Assembly: GCA_002478885.1 (NCBI GenBank)
Contig: DLKC01000026.1
Span: forward strand, 123,499 to 187,498
Reading direction: 5' to 3'
Length of the DNA stretch: 64,000 nt
Origin: Chitinophagaceae bacterium UBA7600
GTDB taxonomy: Bacteria > Bacteroidota > Bacteroidia > Chitinophagales > Chitinophagaceae
Below are positions 53,070 to 62,248 of the stretch, piece by piece. The position numbers and the translations under genes are program-made. The notes under the pieces are model-generated. The model made no database searches, was not told the DNA's origin, and was given only the letters and a program-made list of their open reading frames with translations. Each line of letters begins with the position of its first letter. Position 1 is the first letter of the stretch.

Positions 53070-54206
53070 TTACCAATAACCTGGCCTTTTATTAACGCCG
53101 CCATGCAACCTGCAATCAAGACATTCCTTGTGTACAATGGCAATACCACCACCGGTTACAAAATACCACGGCGCATACTCCGGGTCTTCATAATCGAAAA
53201 TCCTGAAGTCAACAGGATTTTGTGGAATAAACATGAGAGCGCAATCACTTTCAGCTATCTTCCAGTTATTAAGTTCACTATTGTTAATAAAAATCCTGAG
53301 CTGCTGTGATGTCGCTGCACTAACAAAACCGATTACAGGTTCATTCGGATTTGACAGTGAATGAATATTTCCGCCCAACTGTCCAGGCTGCAAATCAAAC
53401 AGTCCTCCCCGATTTTGCGAATTCTCCTGAACTATTTGCCAGTATTGATAAGCCTCAGACGAAATGCCTGTTTGTGTTACAAGCATACTGTAACGAATGC
53501 CCAACCGCTCGTCATTTTGAGGAATCATTTTAATCTTTTGATGATCGATCACATCCTGGCTTAAGGCCACAGACGAACCAATCAGCACATCAGTCGATAC
53601 ATCATTTTTCCAACATGAATCAATCTGGTTGGTAGTATCACAGATAAAGACCAGGTTGTTTGCAACGTCGTATAAAGTAGAAAGCTGCGAATTGTATTGC
53701 CATGTTTCCGCATATGTCCATTTATAGTAATGCGTTTTATTTGCCGGATCGTGCGTATATAAGTAAATGCCCAGGTTATCAGGCTGCTCCCATGTCAGTG
53801 AGTCTATCGCAGGTGTTTGAATACTAGCAACAAACTCAGAATTATATTGCTCGCCATTTGAAGTTTCAATTACCAGCTGATAAGATATCGAATTGTCCAG
53901 GCTGAGAGGAGCACTTGTGTACACGCCGTCACCGTTTGAAGCCAGGGGATAAGTGTTGCCATTATCGCTTTTAATAGTAACAGTTGCATTCAATTCAGGC
54001 TGACTGATAACTGTAGAGTCATTTAAATTTCTTGCCCTTCCTAGTGTTATTCTCGTTGCCTGATCAGCACCTGTATTTATAAAACCATCAACTACCAGGT
54101 AATTGTTCCCTCGTTGGAACACCGGGGGGTTGTAAGGCTTTACACATTGCAGGCTCATCATTGAAACAAGCACAGCCACACAATATCTTAAACTATAACG
54201 ATTCAT
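53070..54206 (-). CDS. DUF4249 lipoprotein (paralogue A)
   Basis: Lipoprotein of about 378 residues (signal AVLVSMMSLQCVKPY). It closely matches the product of 49388-50521 over the full length: NNYLVVDGFINTGADQA, QTPAIDSLTWEQP, YKWTYAETWQYNSQL, NRGGLFDLQPGQL, PQNPVDFRIFDY and CLDCRLHGGVNKRP. The start at ATG 54206 lies seven bases after the stop of the TonB receptor gene, which marks it as the receptor's direct partner. The duplicated copy lies two genes on. Role in ligand capture is inferred from context. Confidence 0.9.
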   Translation of the reverse strand: MNRYSLRYCVAVLVSMMSLQCVKPYNPPVFQRGNNYLVVDGFINTGADQATRITLGRARNLNDSTVISQPELNATVTIKSDNGNTYPLASNGDGVYTSAPLSLDNSISYQLVIETSNGEQYNSEFVASIQTPAIDSLTWEQPDNLGIYLYTHDPANKTHYYKWTYAETWQYNSQLSTLYDVANNLVFICDTTNQIDSCWKNDVSTDVLIGSSVALSQDVIDHQKIKMIPQNDERLGIRYSMLVTQTGISSEAYQYWQIVQENSQNRGGLFDLQPGQLGGNIHSLSNPNEPVIGFVSAATSQQLRIFINNSELNNWKIAESDCALMFIPQNPVDFRIFDYEDPEYAPWYFVTGGGIAIVHKECLDCRLHGGVNKRPGYW

Positions 54207-54213
54207 TAAGGCC

Positions 54214-56979
54214 TCAAAATTTAATGTTATAAGTAACGTATGGAATAACTGTTCCAAATATGCTTAACTGGTACCCCTTTATACTGCCATTGTCCTGCAA
54301 AAAATAAACAGAGTACACATTTTTTCTAGCAGTCAGGTTATAAACTCCTACTGACCATGAATTATGCGTTTTCTGTTTCACTCTATGGTTACCGTAGATA
54401 TTAACAGAAATATCTATTCTGAAATAATCCGGAATCCTGAACTTGTTCCTGTCGGAATAATAGATACCAGCTGTTGTACCGGTGTTGAATACCGCCAGTG
54501 GCAATGTAATAGGTCTTCCTGTACTGTAAACTGTATTGAACGAAATATTATAACGATGCGAGAACTGGTAGTTGCTGATAAGGTTTACACTATGCGGCTT
54601 GTCAAAATTGGATGGATAATATTCGCCACGGTTTACGATCTCACCAGCAACGGGGTCGTCGGATTTCAATAGCGATCTTGAATAAGTATAACTAAACCAG
54701 CCATTCAATTTGCCCGCATTTTTTTTAATCAAAAACTCGGCGCCATAAGCCCTGCCCCTTGTAGAAATTACATCCGTCTCGATATGATGGTTTAGAACCA
54801 GGTTGGCGCCACTCCGGTAATCAAGATAATTTTTGGTCTGCTTATAGTATACTTCAACGGAAGTTTCTATAACATCGGATTTAAAGTTTCGATAATAACC
54901 GAGAGATAACTGGCTCCCTTTCTGAGGCTCAATATTCGGGTCGCTCAGTTTCCATATATCCGTTGGCGAAATGGAAGCCGTGTTACTCAGCATGTGAATA
55001 TATTGCTGCAGTGTATTAAAACTAAACTTAACAGATGAATTATCCGATAAACTATACCTGAGAGAAGCTCTTATTTCGGGAGCCATGTACGTTTTAATAA
55101 TTTCTCCCTTTGAAAAGGATTTTGTGCCGGTAATCGAAATGGTGTCTTTAGGAATACCAGCCTCATAGTAATTAACATCGTGAGGGCCTAGATAGTTGAA
55201 TATAGAATAGCGCAGACCGGCATTTACAGAAAGCTTTGAGGAAATGCTATACTGATCACCCACATAAACGGCGCTTTCCAATGCCTGCTCCGCCGGAACA
55301 TTATTAGCATCTATCAATGATTTATCGCCTTCCGGTTCCAGTGTTCCCGGGTGCAGCTTATAATAAATTGAATTGATTCCAAAATTAATGCTGTGTTTGC
55401 CGCCTGGCGAGTAAGTAAAATCTGATCTGAAATTAATCTGCGTGATCTTAAACCCAAGTTTAAAAGCAGTCACGGCATTGCTGCTGGAAGTAACAGAATA
55501 TTCATAGTGATCAATGCCGGCTGTAGTAACATTATAAAACTTGTTATTAAAAATATGCTTCCACTTCAAGTTAGCATTTTTATTGCCGTAAGAATACAAG
55601 GTATCGCCGTTTAGCCTGAACCGATCATTACTGAAGTAACCCGTCAGGTAAAGAGAGTTTTTCGAATTAAACTTATGAACAAGATGTATGGTAGCGTCGT
55701 AAAAATTTGCAGTACTTCCGCTGTAGGCACTTTCAGGTAATGCATTTAGTATCCAATTGGAATAGGTCGTTCTTACACTTGCAACCAACGAAGTCTTTTC
55801 CTTTTTTATCGGGCCCTCAATATAAAATTTGCCGGTAACCGGGCCAATGCCCGCAGACCCGGTCCACTTCTTTGTATTGCCGTCCAGCACATCAACGTCC
55901 AGCACTGACGATAACCTTCCACCATATTTTTCAGGTATGGCGCTTTTGTATAGCTCAATACCTTTCACCACATCAGGATTAAAGGCGGAAAAAAAGCCAA
56001 AGAGGTGCGATGAATTATAAACTGTGGCATCACTGAATAAAATCAAGTTCTGATCAACCGAACCGCCGCGTACATTAAAACCGTTGCTTGCCTCACCAAC
56101 AGAAGTAACCCCAGGTAAGGTTAGCACCACTTTTGAAATGTCGGCTTCACCGAACACCACAGGTATCTGCCTTATTGTTTTAATATTCACAATATTAGCG
56201 CCCATTTGCAAACTCCTGATATTAGAGGTGCGCTCAGCCTTTACCGTCACCGATTTCAAACTTGGAATATATACCTGCATGTCTATATTCAGCTCACCAT
56301 TGCCATTCAGCATAACCTGTCTTTTGGTTTCCTGCATGCCGGCACTGCTTATCTTAAGAACCCGGTACCCCGTCGGCAGTGTAAGCGAGAAATACCCGAA
56401 TTGATCTGTATTTACTCCTACCGAAGGCGTATCAACATAAACAGATGCTCCAATGATGGCCTCACCCGATCTGGCGTCTCTTACATAACCGGCGATAGTT
56501 GCATTGGGCTGGTTCGATTTTATGCCAACCTCGAATAATTTATTTTCAAAAGAAATCTGTAGCAGGCCAGTATCGCGTTTCTGGTAATCGACAAAAGACT
56601 CTTTTTCTCCACCAGAATCATTCGGGTTCCTGTAAACAAAAAAATTGCGCGGAAATTTTGTTTGAATCGAAAAACGCTTTGTTATGAAGATCCGGCCGGC
56701 AGCATCGATCGCGTAGTTAAGCCCTGTTCCCGCACAAACCGAATCGAGCAACTGCTCAATGGTAATGTGATTGGCAATCACCCTTATTTTTACGCTATCG
56801 GTTTCGTTCGCATCGAAGAAAAAATGATAAGGATACCCAGCTTCAACTTTATCAACGAACTGCTGAAAATTCAGGCCGCTGAAATCCGCGGTAATAGTTG
56901 CCGCGTTTTGCGAAAACGCAACCGGAGAAACCAAGACAGTTAATAACAGAACCAATATTGTTGAGCTGATTTTAACCAT
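54214..56979 (-). CDS. TonB-dependent receptor with STN and carboxypeptidase-D-like N-terminal domains
   Basis: Outer-membrane receptor of 921 residues. Order: signal peptide (ILVLLLTVLVSPVAFSQ), STN domain (about 28-105, SGLNFQQFVDKVEAGYPYHFFF; ITIEQLLDSVCAGTGLNY), carboxypeptidase-D-like domain (about 160-245, IAGYVRDARSGEAIIGASVYV), plug (about 265-385, LPGVTSVGEASNGFNVRGGSVDQN, in part) and barrel. The C-terminus is TVIPYVTYNIKF. STN domains usually talk to anti-sigma factors, but no sigma/anti-sigma pair is adjacent. It is the second gene of the operon, two bases after the gene at 56981. The ligand is unknown. Confidence 0.93.
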   Translation of the reverse strand: MVKISSTILVLLLTVLVSPVAFSQNAATITADFSGLNFQQFVDKVEAGYPYHFFFDANETDSVKIRVIANHITIEQLLDSVCAGTGLNYAIDAAGRIFITKRFSIQTKFPRNFFVYRNPNDSGGEKESFVDYQKRDTGLLQISFENKLFEVGIKSNQPNATIAGYVRDARSGEAIIGASVYVDTPSVGVNTDQFGYFSLTLPTGYRVLKISSAGMQETKRQVMLNGNGELNIDMQVYIPSLKSVTVKAERTSNIRSLQMGANIVNIKTIRQIPVVFGEADISKVVLTLPGVTSVGEASNGFNVRGGSVDQNLILFSDATVYNSSHLFGFFSAFNPDVVKGIELYKSAIPEKYGGRLSSVLDVDVLDGNTKKWTGSAGIGPVTGKFYIEGPIKKEKTSLVASVRTTYSNWILNALPESAYSGSTANFYDATIHLVHKFNSKNSLYLTGYFSNDRFRLNGDTLYSYGNKNANLKWKHIFNNKFYNVTTAGIDHYEYSVTSSSNAVTAFKLGFKITQINFRSDFTYSPGGKHSINFGINSIYYKLHPGTLEPEGDKSLIDANNVPAEQALESAVYVGDQYSISSKLSVNAGLRYSIFNYLGPHDVNYYEAGIPKDTISITGTKSFSKGEIIKTYMAPEIRASLRYSLSDNSSVKFSFNTLQQYIHMLSNTASISPTDIWKLSDPNIEPQKGSQLSLGYYRNFKSDVIETSVEVYYKQTKNYLDYRSGANLVLNHHIETDVISTRGRAYGAEFLIKKNAGKLNGWFSYTYSRSLLKSDDPVAGEIVNRGEYYPSNFDKPHSVNLISNYQFSHRYNISFNTVYSTGRPITLPLAVFNTGTTAGIYYSDRNKFRIPDYFRIDISVNIYGNHRVKQKTHNSWSVGVYNLTARKNVYSVYFLQDNGSIKGYQLSIFGTVIPYVTYNIKF

Positions 56980-56980
56980 A

Positions 56981-57706
56981 TTATTTTTTCACTTCATCAT
57001 AATAAGCTGCGACGGCAGCCACGGCTGCTTCAAAATGCTTTTTAAAATCGAGGTTGCCTGAGCGAATAAAATTTTTCAGGTCTTGCTTCTTGTCACTTAA
57101 GACACTCATAATAGATCTCTCGTTGCCAACCTCCATTAATTTGCCAGCCTTTTGAATATAATAACTATTGTATTGAATATACCTTGTAACGTTATCTTCC
57201 ACCTTACCAATGGACTGAGGCAACTTCCTGCGCTTCGCAAAAACTTTTATGCTGCCGGAATACAATTCTTCATAAAACCCGGTTTTACCAGGCGCCAGCG
57301 AGTCTGCGGCAATAAGTACACCGATAAACCTGTGCCCCCCTAAAACAAAATAGCTCACCTTATCACCGATGAGGGCAATCTTATAATTTTTGCCGTAGTC
57401 AAGTATCACCAATTCATCGCTCACCAGGTCGTATTGCATGGGCACTTTATCATAAAAGTTATTGTCATACAAAACAGATCCTGTAAATAAATTTTCGCTT
57501 TCAAAGTAAGGGAATCCTTGTATGTTGTGGCCTTTGTTTGCATATTCACTGCCGGTGTACAATTGTAAATTTTGCTTCATCACAGTGTCGTAATAGGCAA
57601 CAACTGCACTATCCTTCCTGGCGGCAGCCGGCAAAGACACCCTTTGAGCATATGTTTGTTGAAAGCAGCAAACGCATAGTATAGCAACAATCGTGATTAG
57701 TCTCAT
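56981..57706 (-). CDS. Secreted protein of unknown function, first gene of the TonB-receptor operon
   Basis: A 241-residue exported protein (signal TIVAILCVCCFQQTYAQ). I do not recognise the family. It has a beta-rich middle (NLFTGSVLYDNNFYDKVPMQYDLVSDEL in part) and a helical basic C-terminus (VGNERSIMSVLSDKKQDLKNF). Its stop is two bases before the receptor start, so both are made from one message. A small outer-membrane accessory for the receptor is the likeliest role. Confidence 0.75.
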   Translation of the reverse strand: MRLITIVAILCVCCFQQTYAQRVSLPAAARKDSAVVAYYDTVMKQNLQLYTGSEYANKGHNIQGFPYFESENLFTGSVLYDNNFYDKVPMQYDLVSDELVILDYGKNYKIALIGDKVSYFVLGGHRFIGVLIAADSLAPGKTGFYEELYSGSIKVFAKRRKLPQSIGKVEDNVTRYIQYNSYYIQKAGKLMEVGNERSIMSVLSDKKQDLKNFIRSGNLDFKKHFEAAVAAVAAYYDEVKK

Positions 57707-57807
57707 GCAGATTTTATCTCGTCAAGCAATCAAAAAAACAGTGAGTATATTTTAAAGATAAGTGCCCGACCTACCACGAACAAATTAATTTGATGACTGG
57801 CAAGAGG

Positions 57808-57955
57808 TTATATGTGCCCAACAGCAGGTCATAATCAGGCTTTATTTGCGTCGCACTCTTGTACTGCATATCACTATGCAGCACATAGATTCATCGTACA
57901 AAAGTGCGACGCAACAGGCGATGCCATTAAATACCACAGTTGGCATCCATAAAAA
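57808..57955. repeat. Compact inverted-repeat unit 5 (copies R21 minus, R22 plus)
   Basis: The shortest unit. Left arm 57808-57864 (minus, core at 57847-57855), inner part only 31 bases, right arm 57896-57955 (plus, core at 57905-57913, GATGCCATTAAATA). The inner 17-base ends GCGTCGCACTCTTGTAC and GTACAAAAGTGCGACGC match with one mismatch, so the unit can fold into a long hairpin. Confidence 0.88.
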
Positions 57956-57979
57956 TGCTTCAGCTGATAGCTGCACGAA

Positions 57980-60007
57980 TTATTTAACCGTGTATGTTTT
58001 TTTATCGGGGCCAATGCCTTTGAGCGTTACAGACTTCCACCCGGCAGGCAATGTTGTCTTTATTTGTGTAATGCCTTTTGTTGTTATGTCTACCCCCCCA
58101 AAGCCCATCATAACGCATTGCAGAATGCCGCCTGCGCCTGTTGCAAAATAAGGGTTGGTGCCGCCTTTTGTTTCTGCAATAACACGGAACGGCGGGTTAA
58201 GATTGGGCACATATGAGTCTTTGAAAAAATGAGCCGCCTTGTCAGCATCGCCGATGCGTGAATAAAGCAAAGCAAAGATTGCCTGCGTCATTGCGGGAGT
58301 TCCTTCATTCGGCACTCGTGTACTGTAATAGTCGAGGTCTCGTTTCACTTGTGCTGGATCGGTAATTTCTTTCAATGGGTAAGCGAGCAAATTAACATCG
58401 CCCTGTTTAATGCCCTCCCCGCTGTACGCTGCATGTTCTTTTGTTACCCCGTCGGCGAATTTTAAAATGGGAATGTTGTCTGCCACCTGCTTCCAATCTG
58501 GATTGGGAATGAGACCAAGCAATTTCGCCGCTTCTGTTGCGGCATTCAGGTTTGCTTTTGCGGCGGCATTGGTGAAAGCATTATTATCTACATTTTCGGC
58601 CCACTCATCAGCAGCCACCACGTTTTTTATATCATATCTACCGGGGCCGTTTCTTTCCACGCGGCTTGCCCAGAAATCAGCAGTAGCCTGTAACAAAGGC
58701 CAGCCTTTTTCTTTCAACCAATCTTTGTCTTGTGTAACGCAATAATAGTTCCACGCAGCCATTCCAACATCAGCGGTAATGTGGTGCTCAAACGGGCCAC
58801 TCAAAGCCCAAACCGGTGTTTCTTCAACGCCGGTCTCTGCACTCTCCCATGGAAACATGGCACCTTTATAACCATGCGAAAAAGCGTTTCTTTTTGCAGC
58901 ATCAAGCCGTTGATAACGATACTCAATAAGACTTTTTGCCAACTCGGGATGCAGCACCAGCAGAGATGGAAACATCCACAGGTCTGTGTCCCAAAATACG
59001 TGGCCGTTATAGCCGAGGCCGCTTAACCCCATCGGAGATAAAGAATAGGCCGTGCCTTCTCTTGTGAAAGAGTAAAGATGGTACATCATACTGTGTACGT
59101 CTTGCTGCGCCTGTGCATCGCCTTCGATTACGATATCGCTTTTCCACAAACTGTCCCACGCTTTATTGTGAAAGCTTATGAGGCGTTCGCGGCCTTCCAG
59201 CTTAGCGAAAATAGTCATGCGCTCGGCCTCGTTCAAGGGATCAGCGTGCTGTGCAGAAGTAATGGAAGAACCGGCAATAGAGAATCGATAGGTTTCACCG
59301 GCCTTTATAGTCCTGGAAAATTTCATCAGGTGCATGTTATTGTCCCACATTTCATGTATCACACGCGGCTCCTGGCCATGTGGTTCGCTAAAAAGAAAAG
59401 TATTTGATGCACACATGAGCAATTTTCCAGTCGGGCTTTTTGCGGAAGAAGTAAGCAGGCTTATAACTACATGCGGACGATCGATCTCGTTGTAATAATT
59501 CTGCACGTCGCGCAGTGCGTCGGGCGCCTCCATCACGCTGGCGCCGCCGATAATAATATCTTTTTTTGCCGTGATTTCAATATCCATCAAAACAGTAAAA
59601 GGCAAATGACGCAAAGAGTAGTAGGTGCTTTTTACAGACGCCTTATCACCAAAATCAAATGCACTGGTAAAGCCGCCATGTTGCATATCCAACTGCTGCT
59701 GAAAATTGGAAACAGATTTTCCATCGACCCTTTTGCCGTCAATATCCAGCGTCATATTCAGGAGGTTGAAGCTGCGTAAGAAATTGCTCACCCGCCCACG
59801 GCCGTATTGGTCGTAAGCACCGGCAAGTACAACATCCTTTACTTTAAATGGCTCAGGCGACGAAACAATTCCGATCATTCCATTGGCTACGGTAATGCCG
59901 TAATAATTTGCGGCATCGACCTTTCCGGCCTTAATAGTCCAAGGATCCTGGCCAAAAGAAAATCGTATAATACACAGAAGCAAAGCAGCAAGCAATATCT
60001 TTTTCAT
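57980..60007 (-). CDS. Glycoside hydrolase family 65-like protein
   Basis: Exported enzyme of 675 residues (signal MKKILLAALLLCIIRFSFGQ). The (alpha/alpha)6 catalytic domain shows GHVFWDTDLWMFPSLLVLHPE, GYKGAMFPWESAETGVEETP, HHITADVGMAAWNYY and a probable acid Glu in ADEWAENVDNNAFTN, all typical of GH65 and of the PGGHG/ATHL1 branch. GH65 enzymes cleave alpha-glucosides by hydrolysis or phosphorolysis; with a signal peptide, a periplasmic hydrolase of trehalose-, kojibiose- or glucosylgalactosyl-type substrates is likely. It is not next to the GH37 trehalase. Confidence 0.88.
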   Translation of the reverse strand: MKKILLAALLLCIIRFSFGQDPWTIKAGKVDAANYYGITVANGMIGIVSSPEPFKVKDVVLAGAYDQYGRGRVSNFLRSFNLLNMTLDIDGKRVDGKSVSNFQQQLDMQHGGFTSAFDFGDKASVKSTYYSLRHLPFTVLMDIEITAKKDIIIGGASVMEAPDALRDVQNYYNEIDRPHVVISLLTSSAKSPTGKLLMCASNTFLFSEPHGQEPRVIHEMWDNNMHLMKFSRTIKAGETYRFSIAGSSITSAQHADPLNEAERMTIFAKLEGRERLISFHNKAWDSLWKSDIVIEGDAQAQQDVHSMMYHLYSFTREGTAYSLSPMGLSGLGYNGHVFWDTDLWMFPSLLVLHPELAKSLIEYRYQRLDAAKRNAFSHGYKGAMFPWESAETGVEETPVWALSGPFEHHITADVGMAAWNYYCVTQDKDWLKEKGWPLLQATADFWASRVERNGPGRYDIKNVVAADEWAENVDNNAFTNAAAKANLNAATEAAKLLGLIPNPDWKQVADNIPILKFADGVTKEHAAYSGEGIKQGDVNLLAYPLKEITDPAQVKRDLDYYSTRVPNEGTPAMTQAIFALLYSRIGDADKAAHFFKDSYVPNLNPPFRVIAETKGGTNPYFATGAGGILQCVMMGFGGVDITTKGITQIKTTLPAGWKSVTLKGIGPDKKTYTVK

Positions 60008-60060
60008 ACATGCACGTTTAGCAGTGAACGGCTAATTTACGCATGTTTAATTGACCATTA

Positions 60061-60279
60061 TTTTTTTGTATTCCGGCTTTAGCGCTGCTATTTGGCTTTG
60101 GTTGTGTCACTCACTTATACTGCAGAATACAAATCGGCAAAACAGCAGCTTGAAAGTGGCTAAGCATATTATAACTATGTAAGTCACTTTCGGGCTTTTC
60201 CTTTGCTCACCTGCGGACCGTTGTACAAGAGTGCGACGCAACAGAAGCCGCCAATTACACCTGAGCCGGGCAACAAAAA
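60061..60279. repeat. Compact inverted-repeat unit 6 (minus copy R23b, plus copy R23)
   Basis: Left arm 60061-60120 (minus, GTGACAC form, core at 60104-60110). Right arm 60223-60279 (plus, GTACAAG, core TGCGACGCA at 60232-60240, 21-base spacer, GCCGGGCAACAAAAA). One arm of each core form in a single unit. It fills most of the divergent gap (60008-60395) between GH65 and the hybrid kinase; nothing else is evident there. Confidence 0.8.
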
Positions 60280-60395
60280 CTAATTTTCATCATCTATATG
60301 ATTAATCTGTAAATTTATTCGGCAGTAAACCCAACACTATTTATCCAGTATGCTTCCTTCAAAAACATATCCAATAAACTTAGCCAGAAAAACCG

Positions 60396-62120
60396 ATGTC
60401 TAACTACAAATCTATTTTTAACCTGAATTATATCGATGACAACAAACTTGTGCAGGTCCGCGGCCTTGCATTTTCGGTATTCGCGTTTACGGCAACACTC
60501 ACAGCTCTTGTAATTGACCTTTTTCTGCACATGTATGTAGTTGCGCTACTCGTGGGCATTACGTCGCTGGCGTTTCTTTCATGCATATGGTTTTGCCTCA
60601 CAGGCAAACTCACTTATTTTAAATTAACTGTTACATTGTTCATCAACGGGCTTATTTTTTTACTCAGTTATGCGCAGGGGCGGGAGACATTTGTGTTTCT
60701 TTACTACATACCTTTTATTTTTTGTATTGCCTTTATAATGGATAGCAAAAAAAAGTATGACCCCGAATTATTCTTCTACGTAATCTTTTCCTGCTGCTGT
60801 GCATTTTTAAGCGTACTGTTTTCGCCGCAGCAGGGCAACTGGCAACTGATAGACAGGGAAAAGATACCTACCATTTTTCTTATAAACGTTTCCATCACCA
60901 TTGCCATAACAGCTTTGTGCTCTCTTTCGATTATTTATTCTGACCGCTTTTTTCGCGATATACTTAACAGGAAAATAAATAAGGCGGAGATGGCGAGTAT
61001 TCTGAAAAACAGGTTTCTTTCTGGCACGAGCCACGAATTGAGAACAGCAATTAATGGCGTAACCAGCGCATCGTATATGCTGCAATCGCAACAGCATCTG
61101 CAGGAGCAGGAAGAGCAGTTCAGAATTTTAAAATATTGTGCCGATCACATGATCAATATCGTGAATGAAATACTTGACTTCGATAAGATTGTTGCGGGCA
61201 AACTGGAGTTGTACCCACGTGTTTTTAATATAAGCAAGTTATTACACGAGGCTCCATTACCTTTTATTGAGACCATTCGTGAAAAAAAGATTTCATTCAA
61301 AATTGAGATTGACAAAAATCTCGACAACCGTTATGTAATAGGTGATGATTTCAGAATTATACAGGTTATTAATAACCTACTCGGTAACGCGGTAAAATTT
61401 ACAGAAAAAGGCGCAATACAACTTACGGCAAGACTAATGGAGGAAGACGAGAGCGACATAAAATTATACGTATCGGTAAGCGATACGGGCATTGGCATTG
61501 CCGAAGAAAACATAGATAAAATATTTTCTGAATACTGGCAGGTTTATAACGATAAAACGCTCACCAACAGGGGCACAGGGCTTGGTCTGAGTATTTCGAA
61601 AAACATACTGCAGCTTTTTAAAAGTTACCTGAAGGTGAGCAGCACACAGGGCGAAGGCAGTATTTTCTCTTTCTGTATCGACCTTAACAAGGTTTCTTTT
61701 GCGCATATACCTACTCCAAACGTTGAAGCACCTGTAAGCCATCTTGAAAACATGCAGGTGCTTATCGCCGAAGACGATCCCGTAAACATGATGGTGGCAA
61801 CCAAAATTCTCGAATCGAGAAAAGCCGTCGTGTACAAAGCGACAAACGGGCAGGAAGTATTGGATCAGCTACAAAAAGTGAGTAAAATAGATTTTGTGCT
61901 GATGGACCTTGAGATGCCGGTGATGACCGGTTACGAAGCCATTTGCCAAATCAGGGAAAAATACCCCTTGCTGCCGGTTATTGCCTTTACCGCGGCAATA
62001 ATGGATAAACATTTTGAATCGCAACTATTAAAATCTGGCTTTAACGCCTGTATTGCAAAGCCATTTAAACCTGATAGTTTTTTCTCCAGGATTAATGATA
62101 TAATGGCCACGAAGTCATAA
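60396..62120 (+). CDS. Hybrid sensor histidine kinase / response regulator
   Basis: Inner-membrane protein of 574 residues. The N-terminal third has about six transmembrane helices with short loops (VVALLVGITSLAFLSCIWF; IPTIFLINVSITIAITALC) and no periplasmic sensor domain. The HisKA domain holds the phospho-His in LSGTSHELRTAINGV (near 211). The HATPase domain has NLLGNAVKFTEKG, DTGIGIAEENIDKIF and GTGLGLSISKNIL. A C-terminal receiver has D503 (approximately) in FVLMDLEMPVMTGYEAI. Phosphate from such a receiver normally goes through an HPt protein; the HPt encoded at 2581 is a candidate. Confidence 0.93.
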   Translation: MSNYKSIFNLNYIDDNKLVQVRGLAFSVFAFTATLTALVIDLFLHMYVVALLVGITSLAFLSCIWFCLTGKLTYFKLTVTLFINGLIFLLSYAQGRETFVFLYYIPFIFCIAFIMDSKKKYDPELFFYVIFSCCCAFLSVLFSPQQGNWQLIDREKIPTIFLINVSITIAITALCSLSIIYSDRFFRDILNRKINKAEMASILKNRFLSGTSHELRTAINGVTSASYMLQSQQHLQEQEEQFRILKYCADHMINIVNEILDFDKIVAGKLELYPRVFNISKLLHEAPLPFIETIREKKISFKIEIDKNLDNRYVIGDDFRIIQVINNLLGNAVKFTEKGAIQLTARLMEEDESDIKLYVSVSDTGIGIAEENIDKIFSEYWQVYNDKTLTNRGTGLGLSISKNILQLFKSYLKVSSTQGEGSIFSFCIDLNKVSFAHIPTPNVEAPVSHLENMQVLIAEDDPVNMMVATKILESRKAVVYKATNGQEVLDQLQKVSKIDFVLMDLEMPVMTGYEAICQIREKYPLLPVIAFTAAIMDKHFESQLLKSGFNACIAKPFKPDSFFSRINDIMATKS

Positions 62121-62248
62121 CGCCGCAAACGCCGGCTGATTTATTTTTAAGCGGCTTTAAACCAGCACATCCAAACAAAATCATAACAGCTTTGCCCAAA
62201 AACCATTACAGCTTATTTGTTATTTTGCGTGCCTGTAAATAAAATTGA

